Assembly (NCBI GenBank): GCA_964019155.1
Contig: OZ025240.1
Coordinates: forward strand, 28,063,249 to 28,127,248
Length of the DNA stretch: 64,000 nt
Reading direction: 5' to 3'
From: Osedax fenrisi
Taxonomy: Eukaryota; Annelida; Polychaeta; Sabellida; Siboglinidae
Part shown: positions 11,860-25,011 of the stretch, in pieces
How the letters are laid out: each line of letters starts with the position of its first letter
Numbering within the stretch: the stretch's first letter is position 1
Notes under the pieces: generated by a model
The model's database searches: none
What the model saw: only the letters and a program-made list of their open reading frames with translations
What the model was told of the DNA's origin: nothing
Position numbers and translations under genes: made by a program

Positions 11860-12745
11860 GTCTGCAAATCTTAGGTTACATAGTTCATATCCTCCAACGT
11901 TTATGGTGCTGCAATGGTCTTCTAGAGTATCATGCATGATATTTTCTATGAAGATGTTAAAGAGTGTTTGTGATAAAAGCATCCTTATCGTACTCATACC
12001 GACGTATTAAATAAGGTCCCTGTTTTGTTGTTAACCAAAACGATACTGTTTGTTTTTTAATAAAAAATATATTCGATTATTGCAATACAATTTTCATCCA
12101 TATTGAAGTGTCTCATTACTTTCCATAATCCTTCGTGCCAGACTCGATCAAATACCTTTTTGAAGTCAACAAAGTTATGGTATCATTTTCTTCCATGTTC
12201 AATATTTGTCTCTGTCATAAGTATACAGTTTAATATATGTTCGATTGTGCTTATTTACTGTCTGAAACCTGCTTTATCTTCTGCTAGGATATTTTTTGTT
12301 ACTCCTGGATTCAGTCGATTTAAAATAATTCTCAGCATGATCTTGCTTGGGTGTGATATCAGGCTAATAATTTTATAATTGTTGTACTTACTTAGGTCTC
12401 CTTTCTTTGGTATTTGAATAATTAAAGATTGTACCCATGCATAGGGCCATTCTTTATTATCCCATATTTTCTGGCAAAGTAAAGTCATTATTATTACCAT
12501 TTGTGAACCGCCATTTATAATTATCTTATTTTGAATATTATCTATACCTGATTATTTTCCTTGTTTAGACTTCGTATTGCATGTTCTAGTTCTGATTTTA
12601 ATATCGGCAAGTTCTCTTCTACACATGCACCTCGATTATCACTAAGTATATTTCATCTGGGTATATTGTATATTTATAGAGTTATTTCCACTATTCTTTC
12701 CATCTTTTGAGTATTTATGAGTCCTCTGTTAAAATATTGTCATTT
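11860..12745 (-). pseudogene. LINE reverse transcriptase, 5' part (up to FAD of the FADD box)
   Basis: Read on the minus strand from about 12745, the order is ILESELEHAIRSLN near 12600, PKKGDLSKYNNYKIISLISH near 12400, AEDKAGFRQ near 12265, VDFKKVFDRVWHEGLW (motif A) near 12150, a damaged GVRQGC-like loop near 11985, IENIMHDTLEDH near 11930, and finally YELCNLRFAD, which ends at the LTR insertion. Together with 9362-10146 it makes one RT of the class often annotated as endonuclease-reverse transcriptase. It has stops and frameshifts, and the endonuclease domain is missing (5' truncated). Confidence 0.8.
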
Positions 12746-13489
12746 CACTTTCAACAAAAATACTTTCAACGAAAGCTTGGATATGATAGTGAAATCTTTC
12801 ATGATAGCAACAAATACTATTGAAGGTTACATTTATAAAAATATACTTTAAAGCATAGGATACATGAATATAATTATATATAATCATAATAATTATCAAT
12901 AATAAATAAACATAAATAATAAGATAATACAGTAAAGATTATTCTAATTAAATTGAATAATGATAGAAATAATTCGCACACATCCATTGAAGAGATAGAA
13001 ACAAAAGTATTTTATATTTTATATATACAATTTTTAATGTTGATTCAAGATTAATAAACTAATTGTATACACATATTATATAAAACATATTATATAATAC
13101 AAAATAGCTTATATATAAGAATTAAAATTAAATTAGATATCTTTAAAATAAAAAACATTTATTATAATACATTTTTATAATAAAATATTATAATAATTTA
13201 TTTTTATTTTAAATATATTTAATTTAATTTTAATTATATCTAATTCGGAGAATAATAATAATAAATAAAATATAAATTAATATAAATATGTATGATATGA
13301 ATAATAATGAAAATTCAAAAGCTATGTATCTTATATAGATAAAATAATATAACATTATTTATGTTATGTTATAACATATTATAATATAAGAATATGATTA
13401 GATATGATCAGTTAATATGTTAATATTCGGTATCATTACTATTTACAGAATAAAATATACCGAGTTGTTTGATTCCATAATGATGAAAA
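12746..13489. other. AT-rich DNA between the LINE and the hAT C-terminal block
   Basis: This would be the middle of the hAT transposase if the element is one unit, but I cannot read any conserved block here. It is mostly A and T, with TTTATAATAAAATATTA-type phrases. Confidence 0.4.
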
Positions 13490-13495
13490 TTACCT

Positions 13496-13681
13496 ATGTT
13501 CAAATCAATCAATAAGTTAAATACTATAGACGAGACAAAGATATACACGATGGAACAACCTCCTGAAATTCAAAAAATATTTCCCGGCATAGGAATCATA
13601 ATGGAATTGATCAAACTTTTATTCGTTTGCCAATTAAGTTCTGTATCTTGTAAGCGTGGATTTAGTAAACTACGAAATTGA
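13496..13681 (+). pseudogene. hAT transposase relic, C-terminal dimerisation block
   Basis: The frame contains IQKIFPGIGIIMELIKLLF followed by LSSVSCKRGFSKLRN. This is the hAT C-terminal dimerisation signature, usually written LPVSS.SCERSFSKLK, here with E to K and S to G changes. The strand agrees with the N-terminal relic at 8563-9361, so both probably come from one transposon split by the LINE. A right-hand inverted end was not found. Confidence 0.7.
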
Positions 13682-13689
13682 AATTTATT

Positions 13690-14080
13690 TAAACACTTAA
13701 ATAAATCATAAATTATTTCTCAAAAGTATATAGAATACAAATAATAGATTAGGTAAAACAATAAATACCATTAAGAATAATAAAATAAAATAGAATAAAC
13801 CGTAAGTAAATTAATAAATAAAATAATAATGACAAACATATTAGTATTACAGGTTGCCACCTGATATAAATTGTTGTATATAATGTCATGAATGTTTTAT
13901 GTGATTTTATGGATCTAATATAGGGTGGGAGTGAATTCCATAGTTTTGGACTAATGTAACTCAGTGCCCGAATATTCATAATATTCATTTTTGAGGGATG
14001 GAGAATTGGGGTAGATATAAGATGAGATTCATGGTTTCTAAGAGATGGAAGGGATGATCTGTGTACTAGATAAGCAGAAA
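13690..14080 (-). pseudogene. LINE C-terminal region and 3' end (CR1-like)
   Basis: The minus strand encodes NIRALSYISPKLWNSLPPYI, the well known APKLWNSLP block near the end of CR1/jockey-type reverse transcriptases. The lower-coordinate part (13690-13860) matches 31350-31510 closely in nucleotides, so the two loci are 3' ends of one LINE family. The copy is heavily 5' truncated. Confidence 0.65.
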
Positions 14081-15154
<1,074 letters not shown>

Positions 15155-15420
15155 TGAAATTCTTGTTAGGATCTAGTGAGAGATCAATTAATTAATTATA
15201 TTGCATTGGTGTTTTTTATGAGACAGAACACGTATGAACATAATAGAATTACAAAATGTGTACACTCTTTATATGTATTCGTTTTTAGTGTTCATTCTCT
15301 CATTACCAAGATCAGGTTGGTATCTCGATAAGTTCAATAGCACTTCTATACTATAACTGGGTTTTTTATCTCGGTCATCAACTAACTCTGATATTATTAT
15401 TATACATTTGTTATTAACCA
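15155..15420 (+). mobile_element. LINE 3'-end fragment
   Basis: The stretch near 15325 (ATCTCGATAAGTTCAATAGC and on) recurs on the minus strand at 51400-51500 and on the plus strand at 55450-55560, each time near an ATTATT-type tail. At 55.0 kb the same 3' sequence follows a readable LINE C-terminus, so I read this as a truncated 3' untranslated region of that family. Confidence 0.45.
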
Positions 15421-16137
15421 TACACATTTATTTGAGTTTATTTTTTTTATTAACCGTTTCGGCTTTCATCATCGCGGTCGTCGCGATCAGAAATATATGT
15501 CATCGCGAATCGCGACGATTATACATAGACAATTTAAATTACATTTTAAATATATCTACTTTGTGTTTATATAAAATATAAATAACTAATATTTTTTATA
15601 AATTATTGAATTTTTATATAATTTTTTAATTTTGCTATGTTTATATCTTTATTTTTACAAAAAGTATACTTATAGTGAAATAAATAATAAAATAAATAAT
15701 ATAAGTATTTATTTAATTATTTTCAAAGGTATAACTTATTTAAACCCTCATAAATTTGTTAAATATTACGAATTATAATTCAAAATTGAGTTTATTTATT
15801 TATGAATGTATTATGATACTGTGATACATTTTACACCTTAAAAAAATAGTTCTTAATTAAAAAATAGTAATTAAATACTAATGACTATAAATTCGTATTT
15901 AAAGTTCCAAATAATTATAAATATATTTTAAACTTATTTCTTAACTATTTTATCATACTTTGTGAATTATGAACCGATTTTGATAAAATTTGCTATGAAA
16001 AAATCCACATTTAGGTGTAGTAATATCTACCATTCACATTTTAAGTAGTTCCATTGGAATTGTAAACAGTGTTTGTTTGGAAAAACGCTATCTGACATTT
16101 TAATTTTATATTATAAAATTCATATTTGTTGTTTAAA
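15421..16137. other. AT-rich DNA
   Basis: A small CpG cluster at 15460-15520 contains CATCGCGGTCGTCGCGATCAG and an inverted CGCGAATCGCGACG. Otherwise it is low-complexity A+T with no gene. Confidence 0.4.
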
Positions 16138-16251
16138 ATGCCTTTAACTGATGAAGAAGTGATACGAATATTTGATGATTTACCATCAGATGACTCCGGT
16201 GCATCGTCTGGAGATAATCCTATATGTGTTAGTTATTATCGTATTTATTAG
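16138..16251 (+). pseudogene. Short acidic ORF, possible transposase N-terminus (piggyBac-like)
   Basis: A 37-codon frame from an isolated ATG reads MPLTDEEVIRIFDDL and then SDDSGASSGDN before running into a TAG. An L(T/S)DEE..R.L start followed by an Asp/Ser-rich patch is common at the N-terminus of piggyBac-type transposases. Nothing downstream supports a catalytic domain. It is either a truncated copy or a first exon whose continuation I cannot find. Confidence 0.28.
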
Positions 16252-16654
16252 GTTATAATACATTAATTATACAATTTAATATGTCAAATTATATATTATA
16301 CTGTATAATTTATAAACAATTATATAATTATATTATTCTATAAATACTATGAATAACATTTGATATTAAATTGTATATTAAATATATATTTATATAATTT
16401 TTATTTGTTAACTACATTATATAATTTATTTCAAATTTAGTAAATATATATCATATATTTCAAAAAAAAATTAAAATTATTAATAATTTATTATAGTATT
16501 TATTTATATTTATTAAATATATATGTATATATATATATTTTAAGTAAATGGGTAATGTATATTTTATTTAATATATTTTTAAAATATATTTATTTAATAT
16601 CATAATTATTTATGTATAATATTCATTAACTTTGATTAAATTAACGGCATTATA
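16252..16654. other. AT-rich DNA
   Basis: Almost pure A+T with a TATATGTATATATA run near 16520. No feature recognised. Confidence 0.4.
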
Positions 16655-17007
16655 AATATTCAATTTATTCTATAATTCAATTTGAATTTTATCATATTTT
16701 ATTAATATAGTTTATATTAGCTAAACAAGTTATATTATAAAAAAAAATACTTTTTATAAATCATTTACATTACATTACATTCATAATATACATTATTATA
16801 TATTGGCTATTTTAAATGTTGCTTTATATTTATGCATTTATACATATTCAATCATAATATAAATCATTTTTATTTATATGATTATTTTTTTCATATGATT
16901 ACATTTTTTATTGAATATCAGATTTATCTGAATATGATACATTAAATATGTTTTTTTATTATATATTAATTATATATATATGTTACTAAATATATAGCTA
17001 TATTCAT

Positions 17008-17039
<32 letters not shown>

Positions 17040-17390
17040 TTTAAGTTATTCTATATTTCAATTTAAATGTTATCATATTTTATTAATATAGTTTATATTA
17101 GCTAAACAAGTTATATTATAAAAAAATACGTATTATAAATAAATTAATTACATTCATAATATACATTATTATAAATTAGCTATTTTAAATGTTGCTTTAT
17201 ATTTATCCATTTATAAATATTCAATTATATTTAAAATAATAGAAATCATTTTTATTTATACGATTATTTTTTTCATATAATTAAATTTTTTATTTAATAT
17301 CAGATTTTTATGAATATGATACATTAAATATGTTGTTTTATTATATATACATATTTATATATATATGTTACTAAATATATAGCTATATTC

Positions 17391-17420
<30 letters not shown>
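16655..17420. repeat. Tandem duplication, two copies of about 383 bp
   Basis: The phrase TTTATATTAGCTAAACAAG occurs at 16711 and again at 17092, and CTAAATATATAGCTATATTC at 16986 and 17371. The two units run colinearly throughout with scattered substitutions and each ends in a (TA)n tract. This is a diverged direct tandem duplication. Confidence 0.8.
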
Positions 17421-17430
<10 letters not shown>

Positions 17431-17469
17431 GTATTACGTTTAGTACTATAATAACATATATAATCTAAT

Positions 17470-18122
17470 CCAACATGTAAAATGTAAATGAATAAAATAT
17501 TTATAATTATATAAATAGTCTTTAGTATTTATTATTGTATTTCATTAATATTCATTAAGTTATAAGCATATATCTAGAAGTATTATAAATACTTAATACG
17601 AACTATCTAGATTTCTTAATACGGACACCCTATAACATATCTGCGCACCGCTTGTGAACTACTCTGATTTTTATAAAAAAAAAATCGCGTGCGTTATAAA
17701 ATTAATACCACCAATGAAGCTACATCTAAAATGTTACTATTTACATACTTAAATTATATTATTAATTAATGAAATAATAAAAATTAATAAATTAATTACT
17801 AATTAAATTAAATTAAATTATTCATAAATTAATTATAAATAATGTAATTGTAATTTATCTGAATGGTTCATCAATAATATATAGTTTATCTAATGATATA
17901 TAGGGTATCCGTATTATAATACAGGGTGTCCGTATTCGGACATGGGTACCGAATACGGACACCCGTTATCTATAGAATAAAAAGATTAAATACAATTTTA
18001 AATCACAATAATACCTATAATCATATAATATAAACATATTGTAATTTTTGAATACAAATATTAAGTCATCAAATTGTAATACCTTTATTGTTAAAGTGTC
18101 CGTATTAGGTTACTTTCCCCTG
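17470..18122. mobile_element. MITE of the AATACGGACAC family, left-truncated copy
   Basis: The right end reads GTGTCCGTATTAGGTTACTT followed by TCCCCTG, the same end as the complete copy at 29608-30512. Internal landmarks shared with it include GTGTCCGTATTCGGACATGGG near 17930 and the CGCACCGCTTGTGAAC segment near 17640. The outer left end of the family is missing, so the copy is incomplete. Confidence 0.7.
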
Positions 18123-18905
18123 CTTATAGATCAAGATAAACATCTATTCATTATATATGTTTTTGAAACTATTTAAATTTCACATATTTTGGAAACAAAT
18201 ATTGAAACTGAAATATATATTACTGCCTATTCTCAGAGGTAAGAAATATAATAATGTGATGTATTAACAATCCCTAATATAGGCATACTTTTAATTTTAA
18301 TTATATTAAATATTTATGGATTAACTTAATTAGATTTTATAATACCAAATCATTATTTACAATATCAATCAATTATATTTTGTGAATACCTATTCGTAAA
18401 ATATGATAACTAATATCTGTAAAATATATAATATTAAATAAATACTACATATATTTAACTTATATATAAATATTATAATATATATTTTATTATAATATAC
18501 GTTAATATATTAATGACTCTTGTCATTATAGTTTATTGTAATTCTATAATGATGTACTAAATGGAATATTAAATTTTATATTAATTTTATAATTTTATAT
18601 TTTATTAAATGTTGAATATATTAAAATAAATAAATAAGTTAACAATATAATAACGAATATTTACGATATGGGATCGTATTATTTAACATATATATATATA
18701 TATATATATATAAAATAGAGATATTCATAAATACATAATACAAAAATATACACATGTATAATAATATATTCTGAATTAAATATATATAAAGTACATTAAT
18801 ATTATAATACAATGATAGGATAATACAAGTATAGGTAAATTATATAAGAATGATGAGCATTAACAATGATGATATGTATACATTAACAAACATCTACTGA
18901 ATGGC
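18123..18905. other. AT-rich DNA downstream of the receptor gene
   Basis: This would hold the 3' untranslated region of the minus-strand receptor, whose stop codon is at 18906-18908. Several AATAAA-like sites exist because of composition, and none stands out. A (TA)n tract lies near 18690. Confidence 0.35.
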
Positions 18906-19024
18906 TCACGTTATTGTAATGATATCCATTCTGCTAACGTCAGACACTCTAGTACTTCTTCTGATTATTATATTGAAAATCTTCTTAAGTTCCTTCTGGT
19001 ATTCACGATACTGGAACGTATACA
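18906..19024 (-). CDS. GPCR exon 6: NPxxY end, helix 8 and C-terminal tail
   Basis: Begins after TACTACAG on the minus strand. Its first two bases complete the Val of NPIVY, then YTFQYREYQKELKKIF follows, a typical helix 8 with basic and aromatic residues. The tail (IIIRRSTRVSDVSR and on) ends at TGA, 18908-18906. Ser/Thr and Arg residues in the tail could be kinase targets (inference). The upstream acceptor sits 9 nt from a huge (TAC)n array. The plus-strand poly-Val ORF over this region is a shadow of the exon plus that repeat. Confidence 0.85.
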
Positions 19025-19033
19025 CTGTAGTAA

Positions 19034-19392
<359 letters not shown>

Positions 19393-19496
19393 TAATGTTA
19401 CATACCTTAAACTATATTGGTATAATTATATTAATTATATTAATTTAACTTTAAATCAATAACAATTATTAATACATTAATAATATGGAAACTAGC

Positions 19497-19641
19497 CAAT
19501 CGGATTGACAGCAGTATTGGCATACATGACTACCACAGCAGTCCCGTAAAGTGAGCCGGATATCTTTATTTTCACCCCAAGCGTGTAGGCCAGATAAACT
19601 ATGGAGTTCAGCGAATTGCACGCTATATAACATATAATAAC
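19497..19641 (-). CDS. GPCR exon 5: TM6 and TM7
   Basis: Preceded by a pyrimidine-rich TTTCAAACTATTACAG. The exon starts VIICYIACNSLNSIVYLAY (TM6, with C-Y-I-A at the CWxP position), then the third extracellular loop, then GTAVVVMYANTAVNPI (TM7). It ends after ATTG with a GC donor (GCTAGT). Phase 1 joins it to exon 6 and makes NPIVY. Reading on instead gives a stop two codons later, which supports splicing here. Confidence 0.83.
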
Positions 19642-20108
19642 CTGTAATAGTTTGAAATAAGAAATAACAATTAGTGTAAGATGATTATAGTTATGTTCAT
19701 ACACCTAAGTATAAGGGTATGTTATTAAATAATACTTATGTATATAGTATATTATAATATATTATGTATACTTAATATTATTTATCATATAATATAGGAA
19801 AGTGGGATATTACTTTACTGTTATAATACTTTACATGTTTTGCTCATACTAAAAAAAATATATATATATATATAAACTAACTTCGACTATTTAAATTATA
19901 ACTTCAAAGAATTAGTTTAAATAAATAAATATTTAATTATTTTAATTTTTAATTTACAATTTATAAAATGAAATCTATTAATAGCTATTAAGGTGCTTAA
20001 TAGCGATTACATACAATGTTTTTAATTTAATTTTGAGATAATCATTATATTTAAGTTACAATTTAAAGTGAATTAAAAATAAAATTCAACTATTTAACCT
20101 GTATAATT

Positions 20109-20111
<3 letters not shown>

Positions 20112-20153
<42 letters not shown>
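20112..20153. repeat. (TA)n microsatellite
   Basis: Uninterrupted TA units in intron 4 of the receptor. Confidence 0.85.
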
Positions 20154-20158
<5 letters not shown>

Positions 20159-20825
20159 CTATATTTAGGTTATATAGGTATTCCTTGTAGTTCCATTCAT
20201 TATTATAGTACTTATATTATTGTAATTACGTTTATTACTTTAGTTGTATAGATAATAATAGTATATTCATAATAATATCGTATTGTTGTTAATAGTATTT
20301 TATAATACTTCCGAGAATATATAGTATGTATATATGAAGATTTTTTATAAATAAATACAATTTTAATTTTAGATACCGTAATTATAAAATAGAATACTAA
20401 ATAATACGATGTATAATTTTGTTGATAATACCCTATATATAATTGACTAGATTAATATCTAGGTGTCCTAGTTATATGAAATAATCAGTCGTATTACCCT
20501 TTAGGTTCGAAGTAAAATGCAATTAATTATCTTCATAAATAATTGATTTTTACCTAAATACGTATTTCATTATATATAATATTGCTATAGAAATAGTGAT
20601 TTGTGGTCATATTTCATAGTGTACACGTTATATGGAATTGTTCTATAAATATATACAAATATTGGATAAATACGATACTTATAAGTGTGAACTTATTATC
20701 GTATACATAGGTATTTATTAGATGCCTATAACTTTAAAGATATAGACAATGGGTATTTGTTAGGACATACCACGTGACGTGATGACCCATATGCCCACTA
20801 TGAGCGGTATCGTGTCAGTGTGTGT

Positions 20826-20955
20826 GTTAGGGGTGCTGCAAAAAGGGGGGACGGGGGAATATGTCCCCCACTTTAATATTCTAGGTGGACCTCCTATGTA
20901 TTAGTCCCCACTACGTTTACCACAACATTTATTTTGATTGGTTGGTCCCCCTACA
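20826..20955 (+). mobile_element. Fragment resembling the 5' end of the hAT family at 8563
   Basis: Starts TTAGGGGTGCTGC and continues with GGGGACGGGGG, then CCCC-rich and TTAATATTCTAGG text parallel to 8563-8680. No inverted partner end is visible, so this is only a likely fragment. Confidence 0.3.
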
Positions 20956-22018
20956 TACAAAATCGTTCATGTAAATGTATACATATTTGGTGATATCTAG
21001 GTACACATCTATTATACCTATTATATCTAGTGTATACACATATATTCGTGGCTACTAGGCTAATACTGCACGGCTGCGTAACTCGGTAATATCCACGCAT
21101 GCGTATGTTAAGAGTGTTTTTATTTTACAGGTCATACTGCTTCATAGTAGATTCTATAGATATGATGTTAATGATAATATTGTATTTTTCAAAACATGTA
21201 CATTTTGGTTCAATATTGGAGATGCGGTGGAGGTTTTTAAAAAAAATAATAATTTAAAAAAAATGTTAAGGATTTTTATTTGAATTTTGTCAATTTGATA
21301 TGTATTTTATTGTAATGGGTATATATAATATATAATATATAATATATAATATATATATATAATAATGAGTAATTTTCTTAAATACTATATTCTTCTAATA
21401 GATAACATTAATATATAGTAAATATTATCTATAGTATCCCTAATTACAATATTAGTTATTAGATAATTAATTTAAAATAAAATAAATTTATATATATATA
21501 ACAATTTTCTAAAAAAAATTTTTAATTTTCCTAACAATTTTCTAAAAATTAGCTGATGCAATATGCTCTGCAAATATCATCACGAATATTCAAATTTGAC
21601 AAAGTATACATATAAAAGATTCCCATAAAACATAAAAATGTAGTTATATCTTATTATAAATAATATATTTTAAAATGCAATAATTAAATAATATATATCA
21701 TTATTTTATAATTTTAATTTGAGCTAAAAATTTAACAGAAATGTGTATTTTGCATGAAAATTATTAATTTTTAAAATGAATTAAATTATATATCTTATGG
21801 AATTTTAATTATATGGTATAACAACTATGGTATAATTTATAATATAATAGAGTAATACAAAATATTTCTAACTATATAATATAACAAATAATTATAATAA
21901 TAATATTATTTTAAATAACATTTAACTATTATTATTATAATTATTATTAATATTGAATGGGTTTACACATGAATGCTAATATGATTATTAATAACATTAT
22001 TATGAATATAATATATAT

Positions 22019-22022
<4 letters not shown>

Positions 22023-22084
<62 letters not shown>
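22023..22084. repeat. (TA)n microsatellite
   Basis: About 60 bp of pure TA in intron 4. Confidence 0.9.
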
Positions 22085-22087
<3 letters not shown>

Positions 22088-22334
22088 TATATATTAATTT
22101 TGTATATACTACTGTATTATTTATTATACTATAATAAAATTATATAATAATTTATGACTACAATAAAGAAACATCATATTTGTACAGGTGTAAACTGTAT
22201 GTACCTAATATATGGAGAGCTGATTTGGATATTAACTTAAAAAGAGAAGGATTTTCTATATAAACATGAGATAGTACAAACTTTGCAAATCACTTTGACT
22301 ATCAAGAATATATTAAACTTGTATATATATTGAT

Positions 22335-22594
22335 ATTTGGTGGAGTCCATTTATCCCATCCAGGAACTTAGATGAAGTTTCCACTTATAACCATATGGCT
22401 CTAATATCCCTTCGAAGACGCTCTCTTGTTTAGGCATCCATGGTGTTAACGAAAGCTGATCACATATTTATACACACTTATATAAGATCACTTCTAAATA
22501 TTATGTTGACATATTTTAATGGTTCGAACAAGGTTCGAATCCTTGTCGAATGCTTGTGTGTTTGACGCCTTAGCCAACTGAGCCACACATAATG
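22335..22594 (-). mobile_element. tRNA-derived SINE, copy 1
   Basis: Minus strand: a head beginning TGTGTGGCTCAGTTGGCTAA (polymerase III A-box style) and, about 30 nt on, a T-arm hairpin ACAAGG-ATTCGAA-CCTTGT (B-box region). The body contains ATATTTAGAAGTGATCTTAT and the tail core AAGTTCCTGGATGGGATAAA, then CTCCACCAAA. The same head, body and tail order is seen at 28553-28782 and 48843-49122. Confidence 0.8.
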
Positions 22595-22608
22595 TGTATG
22601 TATATGTA

Positions 22609-22645
22609 TATCTTCCGCCTCCTCCACTTCCTCCTCCTTCTCCTC
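22609..22645 (-). promoter_or_regulatory. GGA-rich purine tract next to the 47-nt exon
   Basis: On the minus strand the intron continues GTAATTAGAGGAGAAGGAGG and further GGA units. GA-rich tracts are known binding sites of SR-type splicing factors. Its place 8-44 nt after a very short exon suggests a splicing enhancer (inference). Confidence 0.35.
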
Positions 22646-22652
22646 TAATTAC

Positions 22653-22699
22653 AAATATAACCATACTGCTACAACGTAATACCTTAATGTACTTTATCT
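22653..22699 (-). CDS. GPCR exon 4: 47-nt exon at the base of TM6
   Basis: The exon encodes (E)IKYIKVLRCSSMVIF, the usual basic start of TM6. It runs straight into VIICY of exon 5 with phase 0. The donor is TTT|GTAATT. The chosen acceptor is GAAAG, which gives phase 1 and fits the strong GTGAGG donor of exon 3 (G+AG = Glu). An alternative start two bases down or further upstream would change loop 3 length but not TM6. Confidence 0.7.
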
Positions 22700-24529
22700 C
22701 TTTCAGATAAGTACAACCGTATATATCGTTACATATTTTCCAAATAGTACTAGGTATACCACATAATACCTATAGGTAAGTATACTTACTCTATTTAGTA
22801 CCTTAAGTTGCATATTTGGTTGAAAATACATTAGATACATTCATAGGTTTATTCATTTAGAATTTCTATATAATAACATTTACAGATAACATTCAATTTA
22901 AAAAATTGGTAAATGAATCAATTGGTTACTCTAATACTCACAATTACTCACTACCAATATATTACTCTTAGTATTTAAAATATGTCATCAATAAAATTAT
23001 ATATTTATCAAATAATTTATTTATTATTTCATCAATGCATATATTATTCAATACTAATATCTATAATTATTCAATATATAATAATAATAATGTTAACAAC
23101 AATATTATTAATATGTATACAATTATATATAAACATTTATATATCACTTATAATTTAATATATTTATATAATAAAATCTAAAAAAATACATATGTTTACC
23201 TTTTTAGTTATTATTAAATGATAAATAACATATTGATTAATTTTAATATAGTTTATTGCTGTAATGTTACTCGTGTAATTCATAGATATAAAGAATAAAT
23301 TAACTTTAAAATAATAGTTAAGTTTGTATGTAACTATTAATGTATTACTTTGAATACAATATTATATTTATCTTTAAATTCAATATTTATATGTTGATTA
23401 AAGGTATAATTTAACACTTTTATGTATAATATATTTATATCATATTAATTACGATTAATATAAGTATAATGTATAATTTAATGTATAAATATAATCAATA
23501 AGATTTAATATAATTCAAGAATATGAAGTTTATAAAATCATTATTTATGCATATTTTAAATAAATTATTCAACACTAATCTCTTGTTTGTTTACATATTT
23601 CGTATCTATGTAAAATAAATACCGTATGCAGGATATATATGGAGCTAATTAATGTATATATACAATTTTTCTAAAAATTAGCTCACTTGATAACTCACCA
23701 TGATAATTTATTAAAATTATAAAGAGATATTTTTTTAAATTTATAATACTTGTACGTTAAAATATAACATCTTAAGATGAGGTAGAAAAAAAATCTTATA
23801 ATTTGTAAAGGTACTAATCCACAAAAAATGGTAATTGATTGATGATTTTTAACAAAATTAAAGAAATTCCAAGGTAGTTATTATTTTGTTAGCCAAATTG
23901 TAATATAGTGATTAATGAATTGTTTTTGCATATAATATAAATTATTCTAATATAATCATTCTATAAAAAATTATGAGAGGTCAAAACAAATTCTAAAAAA
24001 TCCTATACTTTGAAAAAAATCCTACAAATTAAATTAAATTTTGCATAACTTTTATATCATTCATAGGAACCATACAAATTACACATATACTGAAATTTCA
24101 TGATTGTAGCTTAATTATAATTTATATATAAATTTTATATATAAATGTGCAAAATATACATATTTGTTTTTTTTTTGAATTTTCATATCTATTCCCATAT
24201 TATATTTTGTTAAAGTGACCATGGATTCGCGAGGCGAATATTGACCTAAATTTAAAAAAAAGTGTTGGGTATTCTCAATACACAAATTTAAAGGAATCGT
24301 ATGAAGCAGCCGAATCTATGATCAACCAGTGAATCACTCTTAGCGTACGACGTACTTAACACGTATCTTATTTGAATGGTAATTGCTGCGCTTATTACGC
24401 TCGTAAGCTATGGTAATACTGGCGAATATAGAAAAGTGCATGTGCTAATATTTGTTTACATCTAACATATTTTATATATAAAATCCGCGATTATTATTCG
24501 CGAATATTAGCGAGCGTGTCCGCCTCAGT

Positions 24530-24543
24530 GTTACCATAGTAAC
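24530..24543. promoter_or_regulatory. X-box (RFX-type) motif in intron 3
   Basis: GTTACCATAGTAAC fits the RFX consensus GTNRCC-(0-3)-RGYAAC perfectly. It sits in a local CpG-richer block (24220-24560) that contains several CGCGAA/TTCGCG words. It might belong to an enhancer or an unrecognised promoter. Confidence 0.4.
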
Positions 24544-24864
24544 GTTCGAAGTCATCGTAATAGTCGTGCGATATTGCATAAATAACATTTATAATAAATA
24601 ACATTTTAATGCCGTATGTAAATATTATAACTAATAAATCAGTGAAATATTACAAAATACTTCATACGACATAAACTTTGTATTATTAAAGTCGATATAA
24701 TATAGAAAACACTTTTTAAACTATATTAACTTGTATTTAAATATACATTTATATATATAACACATAAACGCACATACATAATTATATACATATGCATACA
24801 TACCCTATAAGGTATGTATGTATGGTATATGTATATGTATATGTATATGTATATATGGTATACC

Positions 24865-24898
<34 letters not shown>

Positions 24899-25011
24899 GT
24901 GTTTGTTTGTGTGTTTGTTAATTACCGTAATTAAAGTTTTCAGTACATTTCTCTGCATACGAATATGTTGTCCTGAATTAGAAGATGTGTCATCCTGCGT
25001 AGTGGTTAGTA

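Larger units (their letters stand above)
19642..22652. other. GPCR intron 4
   Basis: About 3 kb, GT-AG (GTAATT...TACAG on the minus strand). It holds (TA)n tracts at about 20112-20153 and 22023-22084. A G/C-run patch at 20826-20955 begins TTAGGGGTGCTGC and resembles the start of the hAT relic at 8563. A SINE (22335-22594) ends 59 bp from exon 4, and a GGA-rich purine tract lies just inside the donor. Confidence 0.6.

Noticed and set aside
19492..19497. Canonical GT donor (GGCTA|GTTT) for exon 5
   Set aside because: It would start a NPIGY motif but ends in phase 2, which does not fit exon 6. The GC donor gives phase 1 and an exact NPIVY followed by helix 8.
20770..21110. Possible additional receptor exon in the GC-richer patch
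   Set aside because: Frames there (for example TIPLIVGIWVITSRG) do not fit TM6, and the 47-nt exon at 22653-22699 supplies the missing segment in phase.
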